Shown here one piece after another: positions 8,558 through 17,471 of a DNA stretch of 64,000 nt; positions within the stretch are counted from its first letter, which is position 1, and the number at the start of each line of letters is the position of its first letter. The stretch is from Lipingzhangella_A rawalii. Lineage in GTDB: Bacteria; Actinomycetota; Actinomycetes; Streptosporangiales; Streptosporangiaceae. Made by a program: the position numbers and the translations under genes. The stretch lies in the NCBI RefSeq assembly GCF_031628175.1, contig NZ_JAVLVT010000002.1, forward strand, positions 1-64,000, given 5' to 3'. Below the pieces are notes generated by a model. The model saw only the letters and a program-made list of their open reading frames with translations. It ran no database searches and was not told the DNA's origin.

Positions 8558-10858
8558 TCACCCGGCTGTGGACGACACCGCGGTCGGGGACGGGGCGATG
8601 CCCGTGGCCGGCCACGGGTCCGTCCCCCGTGGCAGGCGCCCGTCGATAACCAGGTCGGTCCACAGTTGGCGCACCCGCTCCAGCGAGTACTGCTCAACGA
8701 TCTCCCGCTGGGCCACGCGCCGTGTCTCCTCGAACCGGCCGCCGGTCACAACCCGGTGAATCGCCGCGGCCATGGTCGTGGTGTCCGGGTGCACCCACCG
8801 TTCGGAGTAGATGGTGTGGGCACCGGGCCAGGCGAGCACCACCGGAACACCACCCGAGGCCGCACACTCGGCCGGGGCCAGATGGAAGCTCTCGTCGTCA
8901 CTCGTGGACAGGACGAAGCCGACCCTGCGCAGCCAGGCGGCGATGTCCGGGCCGAACGGGTCGAAAACCACCCCGCCGGCGAGCGGCTCACTGCGCTGGA
9001 TCCGTCGATAGGTCCGTTCGTAGTAGTCGCGCTCCTCCGGACGGTTCCACACCCACCAGTAGTCCCATGGTTGCCGGGTCTTCACCGCCAAGGTGTAGCG
9101 GCTGTCCAGGTGCCGGAGCTCGGCGAGGACATCCAGAGCCCGATCCAGGCGCTTGCGGGACGGCGCCGCGCCGACCATGCCCAGGGTGTACTCGGCTCCG
9201 GGAAGTTTGGGACGGTCCAGTTGGCGCGCATCCACCCAGTTGGGTAGGACCACGACCTTCTCTTCCGGCCAGCCGGTCTCCTCCCGGGTCCGCTGGGCGT
9301 AGTGCGGGCTGACACAGACGACGGCGTCGACCTGGTCGATGTCGAGCTTGTGCGGCCACTGCGCGTACAGCTCGAAGCGGTGGAGCCGAACCACGAGGCG
9401 CTGGCCGCGCCGCTTCCTGGAGGCGTAGAACAGGGCGTTGGGGCCACACCACTCACAGACGACCACGTCCGCCCACGCGGCCAGCTCGCTGCTGCGATAC
9501 TCGTCGTGTGTGCTGATGCCCTCCCACTCGTCGAAGCGGAGCTCCAGTCCGGGGAGCGCCGCCAGGTGCTCGCCCAGTCGGGTGAAGAACTTCAGGTCGT
9601 GCCCGGCGATCACGACCCGCAGGGGGCGGGTGGACTCCCGGTGCGCGGCGGAGGGCACGCGGGGTGCCACCTCGGCGAGGAGCTCCCGCAGGCGTTGTGC
9701 CGCCCGTTCCAGGGTGAACTGTCCAGCCGCCTGCCGACAGCGCTGCACGGCCAGTTCCGACACCGGTGGCTCCTCGGGGGATCCCGGGGTCTGCCGCCCC
9801 CGTGCCGACGGGGCCAGGGTGGCCGCCACTACCCCGGCCACCCCTTGCGCGTCGGGTTCCGTGTGCGCATCCACGAACAGGGGATAGTCCGCCCCGAGTA
9901 GCTCCTCGTGCATCGGGGTGCGGTTGAGTAGCACCGGCACCCCCAGGGCGCCCAGCTCCAACACCTTGGTGGAGAGCTCCAGGCTGGCATCCAGCTCGGC
10001 CGAACGCCAGGACAGCCCCAGGTCGCACCCGGCGGCGATGTCGAGCGCCTCGGACCGGGACATTCCGCCGTGCCAGATCACTCCGGGGGTGTTCTCCAAC
10101 GCGCGACGCATCCGCCGCGACCATCCGCTCGGGTCCCGGTGGATCTTGTCCCCGACCATGTGCAGCTCAGCGGAGACGTTGCGCTCGGCCAGCGCGGCGG
10201 GAAGCTCGGTCATCTCCAGGGTCTGCCACCGAGGAGCGAACTTTCCGGTATAGACGAGCCGCAGCGGCTCGCCCTCCGGGCGCCGCCGTGGCTGCTGCGG
10301 TGGATCCACATCCACGACCGGGCCGAACACCACGCTCTTCCCGCAGGCCGCCGGAACGACCGACTCCAGGAAACAGCGCAGGTCCTCCGTCTGGCACAGC
10401 AGGACCCGGGAGGCCACGGCGATATCGCTGAGTTCCGAGGTTACGGCTGGAGTGAGCTCACTGACGCTCTGCGGAATGTCGGTGAGATAGGTCCACAGGC
10501 GCCCGTGCAGTTGCTGCTCCTGGGCGGCGAGTGCGGCCAGCCGCCGGCCCCGCACGACAATGAGGTCCGCGGGCTGATCCTGGTCGAGCTGCCCGATCAG
10601 GGACACGGCCAGTTCGGGGCTGAGCCCGCGTTCGGCGGTGGTGGACACGAGCCCCTCCTCGTGGGGGCGGCGCAGGGTCACACCCGCGAGTGCGGCCAGC
10701 GGCGCGGTGAGGCGTTCGGTCCGCACCGGGGCCTTGAGGAGGAGGGTGACCTCACATCCCGCGCTGGCCAGGGCCTGGGTCATGGTCTGGGCCCAGACGG
10801 CCGAGCCGTCGATCACGTTCAGGTCAACGTCGCCGTAGACGAGTGCGTGCGGGGTCAC
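8558..10858 (-). CDS. Tandem two-module GT-B glycosyltransferase
   Basis: A 766-residue soluble protein that reads as two GT-B-like glycosyltransferase units. The first (about 1-390) opens with LVYGDVDLNVIDGSAVWAQ and later has LVYTGKFAPRWQTLEM and CDLGLSWRSAELDASLELSTKVLELGALGVPVLLN. The second (about 410-766) opens with LRVVIAGHDLKFFTRLGEHL, with YTLGMVGAAPSRKRLDRALDVL and then FVLSTSDDESFHLAPAECAASGGVPVVL. Each module retains the nucleotide-sugar-binding signature in its second half. It could add two different sugars in succession. GTG 10858 has GGAGG 4 nt upstream. It is the third gene of a wecB-led operon. Confidence 0.85.
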   Translation of the reverse strand: MTPHALVYGDVDLNVIDGSAVWAQTMTQALASAGCEVTLLLKAPVRTERLTAPLAALAGVTLRRPHEEGLVSTTAERGLSPELAVSLIGQLDQDQPADLIVVRGRRLAALAAQEQQLHGRLWTYLTDIPQSVSELTPAVTSELSDIAVASRVLLCQTEDLRCFLESVVPAACGKSVVFGPVVDVDPPQQPRRRPEGEPLRLVYTGKFAPRWQTLEMTELPAALAERNVSAELHMVGDKIHRDPSGWSRRMRRALENTPGVIWHGGMSRSEALDIAAGCDLGLSWRSAELDASLELSTKVLELGALGVPVLLNRTPMHEELLGADYPLFVDAHTEPDAQGVAGVVAATLAPSARGRQTPGSPEEPPVSELAVQRCRQAAGQFTLERAAQRLRELLAEVAPRVPSAAHRESTRPLRVVIAGHDLKFFTRLGEHLAALPGLELRFDEWEGISTHDEYRSSELAAWADVVVCEWCGPNALFYASRKRRGQRLVVRLHRFELYAQWPHKLDIDQVDAVVCVSPHYAQRTREETGWPEEKVVVLPNWVDARQLDRPKLPGAEYTLGMVGAAPSRKRLDRALDVLAELRHLDSRYTLAVKTRQPWDYWWVWNRPEERDYYERTYRRIQRSEPLAGGVVFDPFGPDIAAWLRRVGFVLSTSDDESFHLAPAECAASGGVPVVLAWPGAHTIYSERWVHPDTTTMAAAIHRVVTGGRFEETRRVAQREIVEQYSLERVRQLWTDLVIDGRLPRGTDPWPATGIAPSPTAVSSTAG

Positions 10859-10907
10859 GGTTCCTCCGGAGGATGCGGTACAGGGCGTGGCCGGGATAGC
10901 TGCGGGG

Positions 10908-12731
10908 TCAGGACGGGCCGTGGGCGCCCGGTGTGGCTGCCTGGGCCGGGCACCGCCCCAGGGCGAGTAGGCGGGCCCCGTGCCGGCTCCAGACCCCCGG
11001 ATGGGTTCCCTCTGCCATCAGGTCACGTCGGGCGAGGGTGGGCCGAATCGCGTGTGTGAACACGTAGTCCGGGCCGGACTGTGCGGAGTCCGTGTCCTCG
11101 GGCTCGGGGTCGGAGGCCCGCCAGGGGGGCAGGGCCGGACCGACGGCCTCAGCACCGGAGCATTCTGCCGCGCACACCGCGTCCACGAGGTGGGTGGTGT
11201 CCACGGGCCCGCGCCAGGGCGCCACCCACGGCGTCTGGGCTGTCTCCGCCAGCCGCGCCCAGTCCACCGGGGTCGGTTCGCGGACCAGCGTGTCGGCGGC
11301 TGCGGCGGTGCCGTTGGCACCGGGGGTCGCGACGCCGTCCCCCGGCGTCGGCCCGGTGGCTGGAAGCTCGGGAACCCCGTGGATCGGCACCCCGTGGGCG
11401 TGCAGCTCCCGCAGTGCGGGCAGGCGCGTGGCCGCCTGGGGCACCGCGACCGCGACGGGAGGATGCAGCTGCGCGAGGACATCACTGGCCAGCTGGTGCG
11501 CCTCCTCGTCATCGCGCGGATGGGCCAGCACGGTGACACTGCGCCTGGTTCCCGGGGCGATGATCCCACGGGAGGCGTAGTCCGGGAGCACACCGCGCAG
11601 GATTCCACCGAGGAGGGTGAAACTGGCGTGCTCCCGGAACAGCTCCCGCAGGGTGGCTCGACGCTCACTCTCGGACAGCGGACCGGCAGAACGCAGGTCC
11701 GCCACGGACTGCGCAAGTTCCCGGTCATCCGTGGCTGCGGTGTGGCTCAGCCCGGGGAGCTGCCCCCGGAGGCGCGCCGTGGTGTCCTCGGAGCGGACCG
11801 TGCCATCTGTGCGCAGCAACACCCGGACGCCGCAGGCCAGCAGGCGAAGAGCGGCGTGGTGGTCGTCGGTCACGGCCGTTGCGACGTTCCGGAGTTGTTC
11901 CCTGAGGTCGCCTCGACCGGTGAGCGGTTCGGACAGTGTGTCCAGCCCGGCCAGCACCTCGGAACGGGCGGGCGGGTGCACGCCGCTCGGGACCCACAGC
12001 GGGCCGCCGGAACGTTCGGGTCCGGCGGCCACGGGGTTGTACCGGTGCAGGGGCACCCCCAGGTTGCCCGAGTGGACCTGGTCGAAGCCGAGCTGCCGGA
12101 GGCCCGGTGGGCAGGGGCCGTCCAGGAGGAGCACGCTGGGGATACCGCGTGCGGCCGCGGACTCCAGTACCCAGCGCAACACCCGGGTGCGGTCCACGAC
12201 CGCGGGCTGGCCGACGTGCGCCCACGGCCCGCCCGGTGCCGCGGCTGAGGCGGAGACCAGCAGCAGATCGGCATCCACGGAATCGAAGGTGACCTGCGCG
12301 TCGTGCGGCCGCAGCGGGAGTACGCGCGCGTCGGGAGCGATGTCCGCCCCGCAGCTGGCACCGATTCCGCCCTGGAGATCACCCGCGAGTACTCCCGCGA
12401 CGAGCAGCCGCTCGTCGCGAAGGCCAGCGTTACCGGAGAGGAGCCGGGCCTCCTGCCGCTCGGCGGCATAGGACAGGACGGGCTCGGCGCGTCCGCGCCG
12501 AGCCGCAGAGCTCCGGCGGCCGCTGCCTCGCCACAGCCGGTAGAGGTCCCGCGGCAGCCGCGCCAGTCCCCGCCGTGGGCTCCTGGCTGCCGCGGTCAGG
12601 GCCTGGCCGACACGCAGCGACGTGGATCCCTCGATCGCCGCCAGACGGGCGTGTGCCTCGGCGAGCTGTTCCTCCCGCTCGGCGAGGGCCTGGCGCAGCT
12701 GCTCGGTCTGGCTGCGCTCACGACGTGGCAT
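10908..12731 (-). CDS. Divergent CgeB-like glycosyltransferase-family protein
   Basis: About 607 residues. An N-terminal coiled coil (residues 3-32, rich in E, Q and A) is followed by ARSPRRGLARLPRDLYRLWR, a feature shared by multi-domain bacterial glycan glycosyltransferases. The centre (DADLLLVSAS..., RWVLESAAARGIPSVLLLDGP, CGVRVLLRTDGTVRSEDTTA, SERRATLRELFREHASFTLL) resembles CgeB-type GT-B proteins. The C-terminal third (RSVTVLAHPRDDEEAHQLA...) recalls a GT2 domain but without a clear DxD. ATG 12731 follows AAGGGAG at good spacing. Activity is uncertain; it may be an accessory or degenerate enzyme working with the flanking two-module transferase. Confidence 0.6.
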   Translation of the reverse strand: MPRRERSQTEQLRQALAEREEQLAEAHARLAAIEGSTSLRVGQALTAAARSPRRGLARLPRDLYRLWRGSGRRSSAARRGRAEPVLSYAAERQEARLLSGNAGLRDERLLVAGVLAGDLQGGIGASCGADIAPDARVLPLRPHDAQVTFDSVDADLLLVSASAAAPGGPWAHVGQPAVVDRTRVLRWVLESAAARGIPSVLLLDGPCPPGLRQLGFDQVHSGNLGVPLHRYNPVAAGPERSGGPLWVPSGVHPPARSEVLAGLDTLSEPLTGRGDLREQLRNVATAVTDDHHAALRLLACGVRVLLRTDGTVRSEDTTARLRGQLPGLSHTAATDDRELAQSVADLRSAGPLSESERRATLRELFREHASFTLLGGILRGVLPDYASRGIIAPGTRRSVTVLAHPRDDEEAHQLASDVLAQLHPPVAVAVPQAATRLPALRELHAHGVPIHGVPELPATGPTPGDGVATPGANGTAAAADTLVREPTPVDWARLAETAQTPWVAPWRGPVDTTHLVDAVCAAECSGAEAVGPALPPWRASDPEPEDTDSAQSGPDYVFTHAIRPTLARRDLMAEGTHPGVWSRHGARLLALGRCPAQAATPGAHGPS

Positions 12732-12751
12732 CATGCTCCCTTGGTCGGTGT

Positions 12752-13936
12752 TCAGCCCAGGCTTGGGCGCAGCTCGTCCAGGACGACCTCGGCGATGCGC
12801 TGTCCCGCCTGCCCGTCCCACATCGGGGGTCCCGTCGCGGTGGTGCTGTGGGCGACGCCGCTCCGGCGTGCCTCGGTGGCCGCGGTGTCGTCGAGGATTT
12901 TGGTGATGGCGGCCGGGAGTTCCGCCGCATCCACGAGCCGGTTCGTGCCGTGGGAAACCGTGACGGGGCGTTCGGTCGTCGCACGTAGGGTCAGGCACGG
13001 CACACCGAGCATGGTTGTTTCCTCCTGCACCCCTCCGGAGTCGGTGATCACGGCGGCCGCGCCCCGGGCCAGGCTGACGAACTGCCGATACCCAAGCGGG
13101 GGCAGCAGCCGCACCTGCGGGTGCCCGGTGAGTCCCGCCGCCTCCAACGCGGCCCGGCCGCGCGGGTGGACCGGGATGACCAGGGGGACCTGTTCGGCGA
13201 CCTCCCCGAGCCGCGCCACCAGGTGCGAGACCACCTCGGGGTTGTCGACGTTGGCGGGGCGGTGCAGTGTCGCCGCGACGTAGCGTTCGGGTAGCCCCAG
13301 TTCGGTGCGCAGCCCCTGGGCATCGAAACGGTCCAGGTGGGCCAGGAGTGTGTCGATCATGGGGTTGCCGACCAGGTGGATGCGGGACACGTCAATCCCT
13401 TCCCGCGCCAGGTGACCCACGGCCTCCGGGCTGGTCGCGAAGCACAGTTCGGCCATCTGGTCGACGAGTCGGCGGTTGACTTCCTCGGGCATGGTCCAGT
13501 CGAAGGAGCGGAGTCCGGCCTCGACATGGGCCACCGGAATGTTCTCCTTGGCCGCCACGAGCGCGGCAGCCAGGGTGGAGTTCACATCCCCGTAGACGAT
13601 GACCGCCTCGGGTGAACAGGCGGCGAACTCTTCGGCAAGACCTGTCATCAGGGCCGCGGTCTGTGCGGCGTGCGTACCCGACCCCACCCCAAGGTCCACG
13701 TCGGGGCGGGGCAGGCCGAGCTCCCGGAAGAACACCGCCGAGAGGGCGTCGTCATAGTGCTGTCCGGTGTGCACCACGCGCTGGCGGACGCCGCGGGCAG
13801 ACAGGGCACTGACCACGGGTGCGGCCTTCACGAAGTTCGGCCGGGTGCCGACCACGTGCACGAGACCGCTGGTTGCCGCGCCCGCTGCGGATCCGGTCGG
13901 GGCGGCCCCATCGGGGCCTCGGTGGACTGGACTCAT
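12752..13936 (-). CDS. wecB: UDP-N-acetylglucosamine 2-epimerase (non-hydrolysing)
   Basis: A 394-residue cytoplasmic enzyme that interconverts UDP-GlcNAc and UDP-ManNAc. After a non-conserved 25-residue leader come GTRPNFVKAAPV (30-41), HTGQHYDD, VYGDVNSTLAAALVA, HVEAGLRSFD and, near the end, DSGGVQEETTMLGVPCLTLRATTERP, which are family hallmarks including the catalytic acidic and histidine residues. ATG 13936 has GGAG about 6 nt before it. It heads the operon with the CgeB-like and two-module glycosyltransferases. With the nucleotide-sugar dehydrogenase at 15950 it supplies UDP-ManNAcA. Confidence 0.95.
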   Translation of the reverse strand: MSPVHRGPDGAAPTGSAAGAATSGLVHVVGTRPNFVKAAPVVSALSARGVRQRVVHTGQHYDDALSAVFFRELGLPRPDVDLGVGSGTHAAQTAALMTGLAEEFAACSPEAVIVYGDVNSTLAAALVAAKENIPVAHVEAGLRSFDWTMPEEVNRRLVDQMAELCFATSPEAVGHLAREGIDVSRIHLVGNPMIDTLLAHLDRFDAQGLRTELGLPERYVAATLHRPANVDNPEVVSHLVARLGEVAEQVPLVIPVHPRGRAALEAAGLTGHPQVRLLPPLGYRQFVSLARGAAAVITDSGGVQEETTMLGVPCLTLRATTERPVTVSHGTNRLVDAAELPAAITKILDDTAATEARRSGVAHSTTATGPPMWDGQAGQRIAEVVLDELRPSLG

Positions 13937-13993
13937 TCACACTCCTGGTCGTCGTCGTGTTACGTTCGGTATCCACCGGGCTGGGGCGCGCAC

Positions 13994-15730
13994 ATGGTTT
14001 CATTCGGGACTGTGCGCAACCCACTCAAGACCGCGACCTACCTCGGAACCCTGGCCTGGCGCCACGTCCGGGCGGACCCCGCACGCGCGGCACTGCGGGG
14101 GCTGCGGCTGCTGCCGGACCGGGAACGACGACGGTGCGTGGCCGTGACCCGAACGCTGTACCGTATCGGGATTCTCGGCCCGGTGCCCTACATTTACTGC
14201 CTGTGGAGCATGGGGCACCGCGAGCGCGCCACCGCGCTGGTGCACACTGCGACGCATTCCGCTTCCCCCTCCCGTGCGGCCCGGCTGGCCGCGTTCGCCA
14301 TCGCCTGCGAGCAGGACGAGCTGGCCGAGGCTCTGCTGGACCAGGTTCCCGCCGGACGCAGGCGCCGACGCCTCGCCCATCGCAGGGACCTGGCGGCCGG
14401 CCGTGTGGCCGCCGCAACCAGTCCACCCCCCCGACCTGTCGGTGGTGCCAGGGTAGCGCCACGCTCCGGAACAGCGCGCGACCAACGGGTGAACACTTCC
14501 CGGGGCGAGTGTGTACTCCACCTGGTCACCAACGCCCTGCCGCACACCAACGCGGGCTATACCCAACGCACCCACCGCATCGCACGGGCCCAACAGGCGG
14601 CCGGAATGCGTCCCCACGTGCTGACCCAACCGGGCTATCCCCTCTCTCAGGGGATTCTCGACGCCCGCCCACAGGTCCCGGTGGACGGTGTGCCCTACCA
14701 CCGCCTACTGCCCTGGATCGCACCCGGCAACGACGCGGCACGTCTACGGCTGGGGCTACGCCTGGCCGAGCCACTGGTCCTGCGGCTCCGCCCGACTGTG
14801 CTGCACGCGGCCAGCGGGCATCGCAACGCCGAGCTGGCCCTGGCCCTGGGACGCAGGCACGGGATACCCGTCGTCTACGAGGTGCGTGGCTTCCTTGAGG
14901 AGTCCTGGCTGTCCCGCGATCCGCGCCGCTGCCCGACGGATGCCCACTACCGTGTGGAACGTGACCGGGAGACCGCCTGTATGCAGGCCGCCGACCTGGT
15001 GGTGACCCTGGGGACGGCCATGCGCGCGGAGATCGTTGCGCGGGGCGTTCCCTCCGAGAAGATCGTGATCGCCCCCAACGCGGTGGACGAGTCGTTTCTG
15101 GAACCGTTGCCGGACGCCACCGAGCTGCGGGCCGAGCTGGGGCTGGGGCCGGACTCGGTCGTGGTTGGGACCACCACCAGCTGCTATGGCTACGAGGGGC
15201 TGGACACGCTGCTGCGGGCCGTGGCCCTCCTGCGCGAACGTGGCCGCGACGCCCACGCGCTCATCGTCGGGGACGGCCCGGAGCTGCCCGCGCTGCGGGA
15301 GTTGGCACGTGGGCTGCCGGGGGGTCAGCACTGGGCCCACCTGCCGGGCCGGGTTCCCGCAGCGCAGGTACGGCGCTACCACGCCGTGCTGGACGTGTTC
15401 GCGGTGCCGCGGCGCGATCAGCGGGTCTGTCGGCTGGTGACCCCCCTCAAGCCGGTGGAGGCGATGGCGGGTGGTGTTCCGGTGGTGGCCAGCGACCTGC
15501 CGGCACTGCGCGAAATCGTGGAACCGGGAGTGACCGGAGCGTTAATTCCACCGGACGATTGCGTCGGACTCGCCACATGTGTGGAAGAACTGCTCTACCG
15601 TCGAACACACGGCCAGGAGCTCGGCCAGGCCGCGCGCCGCTGGGTTCGGAATGGCCGGACCTGGACATCGCTCACAAAAACCTACAAATCAGGGTACGAG
15701 TCGCTGCTGTGGGGGAAGGGTGGCTGCTGA
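13994..15730 (+). CDS. Glycosyltransferase family 4 with helical N-terminal extension
   Basis: About 578 residues. The first 165 or so are a helical, arginine- and alanine-rich region without a recognised domain; from about 175 (CVLHLVTNALPHTNAGYTQRT) a GT4 domain begins. IVIAPNAVDESFL, VVGTTTSCYGYEGLDTLLRAV and VTPLKPVEAMAGGVPVVASDLPALREIV are the typical second-domain signatures, with the EAM glutamate expected to contact the nucleotide-sugar. ATG 13994 is used; the reading frame is open further upstream but there it is antisense to wecB. It is divergent from wecB and precedes the UDP-ManNAc dehydrogenase gene, so ManNAcA transfer is a reasonable but unproven role. Confidence 0.85.
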   Translation: MVSFGTVRNPLKTATYLGTLAWRHVRADPARAALRGLRLLPDRERRRCVAVTRTLYRIGILGPVPYIYCLWSMGHRERATALVHTATHSASPSRAARLAAFAIACEQDELAEALLDQVPAGRRRRRLAHRRDLAAGRVAAATSPPPRPVGGARVAPRSGTARDQRVNTSRGECVLHLVTNALPHTNAGYTQRTHRIARAQQAAGMRPHVLTQPGYPLSQGILDARPQVPVDGVPYHRLLPWIAPGNDAARLRLGLRLAEPLVLRLRPTVLHAASGHRNAELALALGRRHGIPVVYEVRGFLEESWLSRDPRRCPTDAHYRVERDRETACMQAADLVVTLGTAMRAEIVARGVPSEKIVIAPNAVDESFLEPLPDATELRAELGLGPDSVVVGTTTSCYGYEGLDTLLRAVALLRERGRDAHALIVGDGPELPALRELARGLPGGQHWAHLPGRVPAAQVRRYHAVLDVFAVPRRDQRVCRLVTPLKPVEAMAGGVPVVASDLPALREIVEPGVTGALIPPDDCVGLATCVEELLYRRTHGQELGQAARRWVRNGRTWTSLTKTYKSGYESLLWGKGGC

Positions 15731-15949
15731 CACAGGTCGGAGGATGGGCACCGAACCGGTGTCCCGCAGGGCTTCCGGCTGGTTCATCCGCCCAGCCTCC
15801 GCGTGTGCTCTGACCCCGCGCTCGCCCCTGACCGGCCACCTGTTCCGCTCTCCTGCCCACTCGGGTCAACCGGGGGGAGCACCCGCGCGACCTGTACAGC
15901 ACATCAGCCAGAACGGGGACGGACCCCAGCCTTAGCGAGAGGATCCCCA

Positions 15950-17299
15950 GTGGACGTCGACGCCAGTACCCAGTTCCATGGCACCGTCCCGCACGAGACC
16001 ACCGACCTCGTCGTGCTCGGGCTCGGCTATGTGGGACTTCCACTCGCCCACCAGGCGGCCCGGGTCGGGCTACGGGTGGTGGGCCTCGATGTCAGTTCCA
16101 CCGTCGTTGACGCCCTGAACTCCGGCCACTCCCACATCGGGGACCTGAGTGACGCGGACGTGGCCACTATGCGGGACGCCGGGTTCCATGCGAGCACCGA
16201 TCCCGAGGTTCTGGGCAGAACCCGAACCGTTGTCATCTGTGTGCCGACCCCACTGTCCGACGAGGGCGGCCCGGACCTGACCGCGGTCAACGCCGCCGCC
16301 CGCACCATCGCCGGGCAGCTACGTCCCCAAACCCTGGTCATTCTGGAGTCCACCACCTATCCGGGGACCACGGACGAGGTGCTTCGTCCGGCGCTGGAAA
16401 CCTCGGGGCTCACCGCTGGGCAGGACTTCCACCTGGCCTTCTCCCCGGAGCGGATCGACCCGGGTAACGCCACCTTCGGGGTGGCCAATACCCCGAAGGT
16501 TGTCGGCGGGCTCACCCGACGGTGCGGCGAGCTGGCCGCGAGCTTCTACGGCAAGTTCGTCGACACGGTCGTTCAGGCGCGCGGCACCCGGGAGGCGGAG
16601 ATGGCCAAACTCCTGGAGAACACCTACCGGCACGTCAACATCGCGTTGGTCAACGAGATGGCCGTGTTCTGCCGGGAACTCGGGGTGGACCTGTGGGACT
16701 CCATCTCCTGCGCAGCGACGAAACCCTTCGGATTCCAGCCCTTCTACCCGGGCCCGGGGGTGGGTGGACACTGCATCCCGATCGACCCGAACTACCTCTC
16801 CTACAAGGTTCGCACCCTCGGCTACCCGTTCCGTTTCGTGGAACTCGCCCAGGAGATCAACGCACGCATGCCCAGCTACGTACTGCAACGGGCCCAGGAT
16901 CTCCTCAACGGCTCGGGAATCGCGCTGTCCCGCGCCACGGTCTTGGTGTTGGGGGTCACCTACAAAGCCGACGTGGCGGACCAGCGGGAGTCCCCGGCCC
17001 GCCCCGTCGCCCGGAAACTGGTGGCCGCGGGGGCCACCCTCAGATATCACGACCCGTACGTACCGCAGTGGGAGGTGGACGGGGTGGCCGTGCCCCGGGC
17101 CGAGAAACTGGAGGAGGCCCTCGCGGACGCGGACTTGACCATCCTGGTCACCGAACACAGCGAGTACCGACCCGAAACCCTCACAGAACGGGCCCGGCTC
17201 CTATTGGACACGCGGGGCACCCTACGCCGCCGATCGCCGGCCCCCGCGGACGAGCTCGCAAACGCACCGGAACTGCGCCCCGGTATCGAAGTGCTGTGA
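15950..17299 (+). CDS. wecC: UDP-N-acetyl-D-mannosamine dehydrogenase-type nucleotide-sugar dehydrogenase
   Basis: About 449 residues in three domains: NAD-binding (LGLGYVGLPLAHQAARVG, about 23-40), central (LAFSPERIDPGN, EMAKLLENTYRHVNIALVNEMA) and UDP-binding (VLVLGVTYKADVADQRESPA). The catalytic cysteine is in GVGGHCIPIDPNYLSYK. It performs the NAD-dependent two-step oxidation of a UDP-hexosamine to its uronic acid; with wecB close by, UDP-ManNAc to UDP-ManNAcA is most likely. GTG 15950 has GAGAGGA 6 nt upstream and is preferred to the earlier start at 15803, whose extra 49 residues show no domain. A hairpin follows the gene. Confidence 0.93.
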   Translation: MDVDASTQFHGTVPHETTDLVVLGLGYVGLPLAHQAARVGLRVVGLDVSSTVVDALNSGHSHIGDLSDADVATMRDAGFHASTDPEVLGRTRTVVICVPTPLSDEGGPDLTAVNAAARTIAGQLRPQTLVILESTTYPGTTDEVLRPALETSGLTAGQDFHLAFSPERIDPGNATFGVANTPKVVGGLTRRCGELAASFYGKFVDTVVQARGTREAEMAKLLENTYRHVNIALVNEMAVFCRELGVDLWDSISCAATKPFGFQPFYPGPGVGGHCIPIDPNYLSYKVRTLGYPFRFVELAQEINARMPSYVLQRAQDLLNGSGIALSRATVLVLGVTYKADVADQRESPARPVARKLVAAGATLRYHDPYVPQWEVDGVAVPRAEKLEEALADADLTILVTEHSEYRPETLTERARLLLDTRGTLRRRSPAPADELANAPELRPGIEVL

Positions 17300-17340
17300 A
17301 CCCGTTCCCGGAAGGCCGGGGCGGGAAGCACCGGGTTCAC
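17296..17340 (+). terminator. Bulged hairpin after the nucleotide-sugar dehydrogenase
   Basis: A 9-bp outer stem (GTGAACCCG, 17296-17304, with 17332-17340) continues into a 6-bp inner stem (TTCCCG with CGGGAA) with a 4-nt bulge on one side. It overlaps the stop codon of the dehydrogenase gene and lies before the next glycosyltransferase gene; it may reduce read-through. Confidence 0.55.
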
Positions 17341-17471
17341 CTGAACTGTTCCGCCGCGTAACCCGCGTTTCCTTCCCCGTCCTTCCTGGCTCCCTATCGT
17401 CGAGGTGACTGGGCCTCCCGGAGCCGTGTACGGCCCGGAGGGCCCGCCGGCCCCGGATCCCAGGACACCTC

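Noticed and set aside
12732..12998. N-terminal extension of the CgeB-like protein from 12998
   Set aside because: It would be read out of frame through the wecB 3' end and is low complexity; AAGGGAG places the start at 12731.
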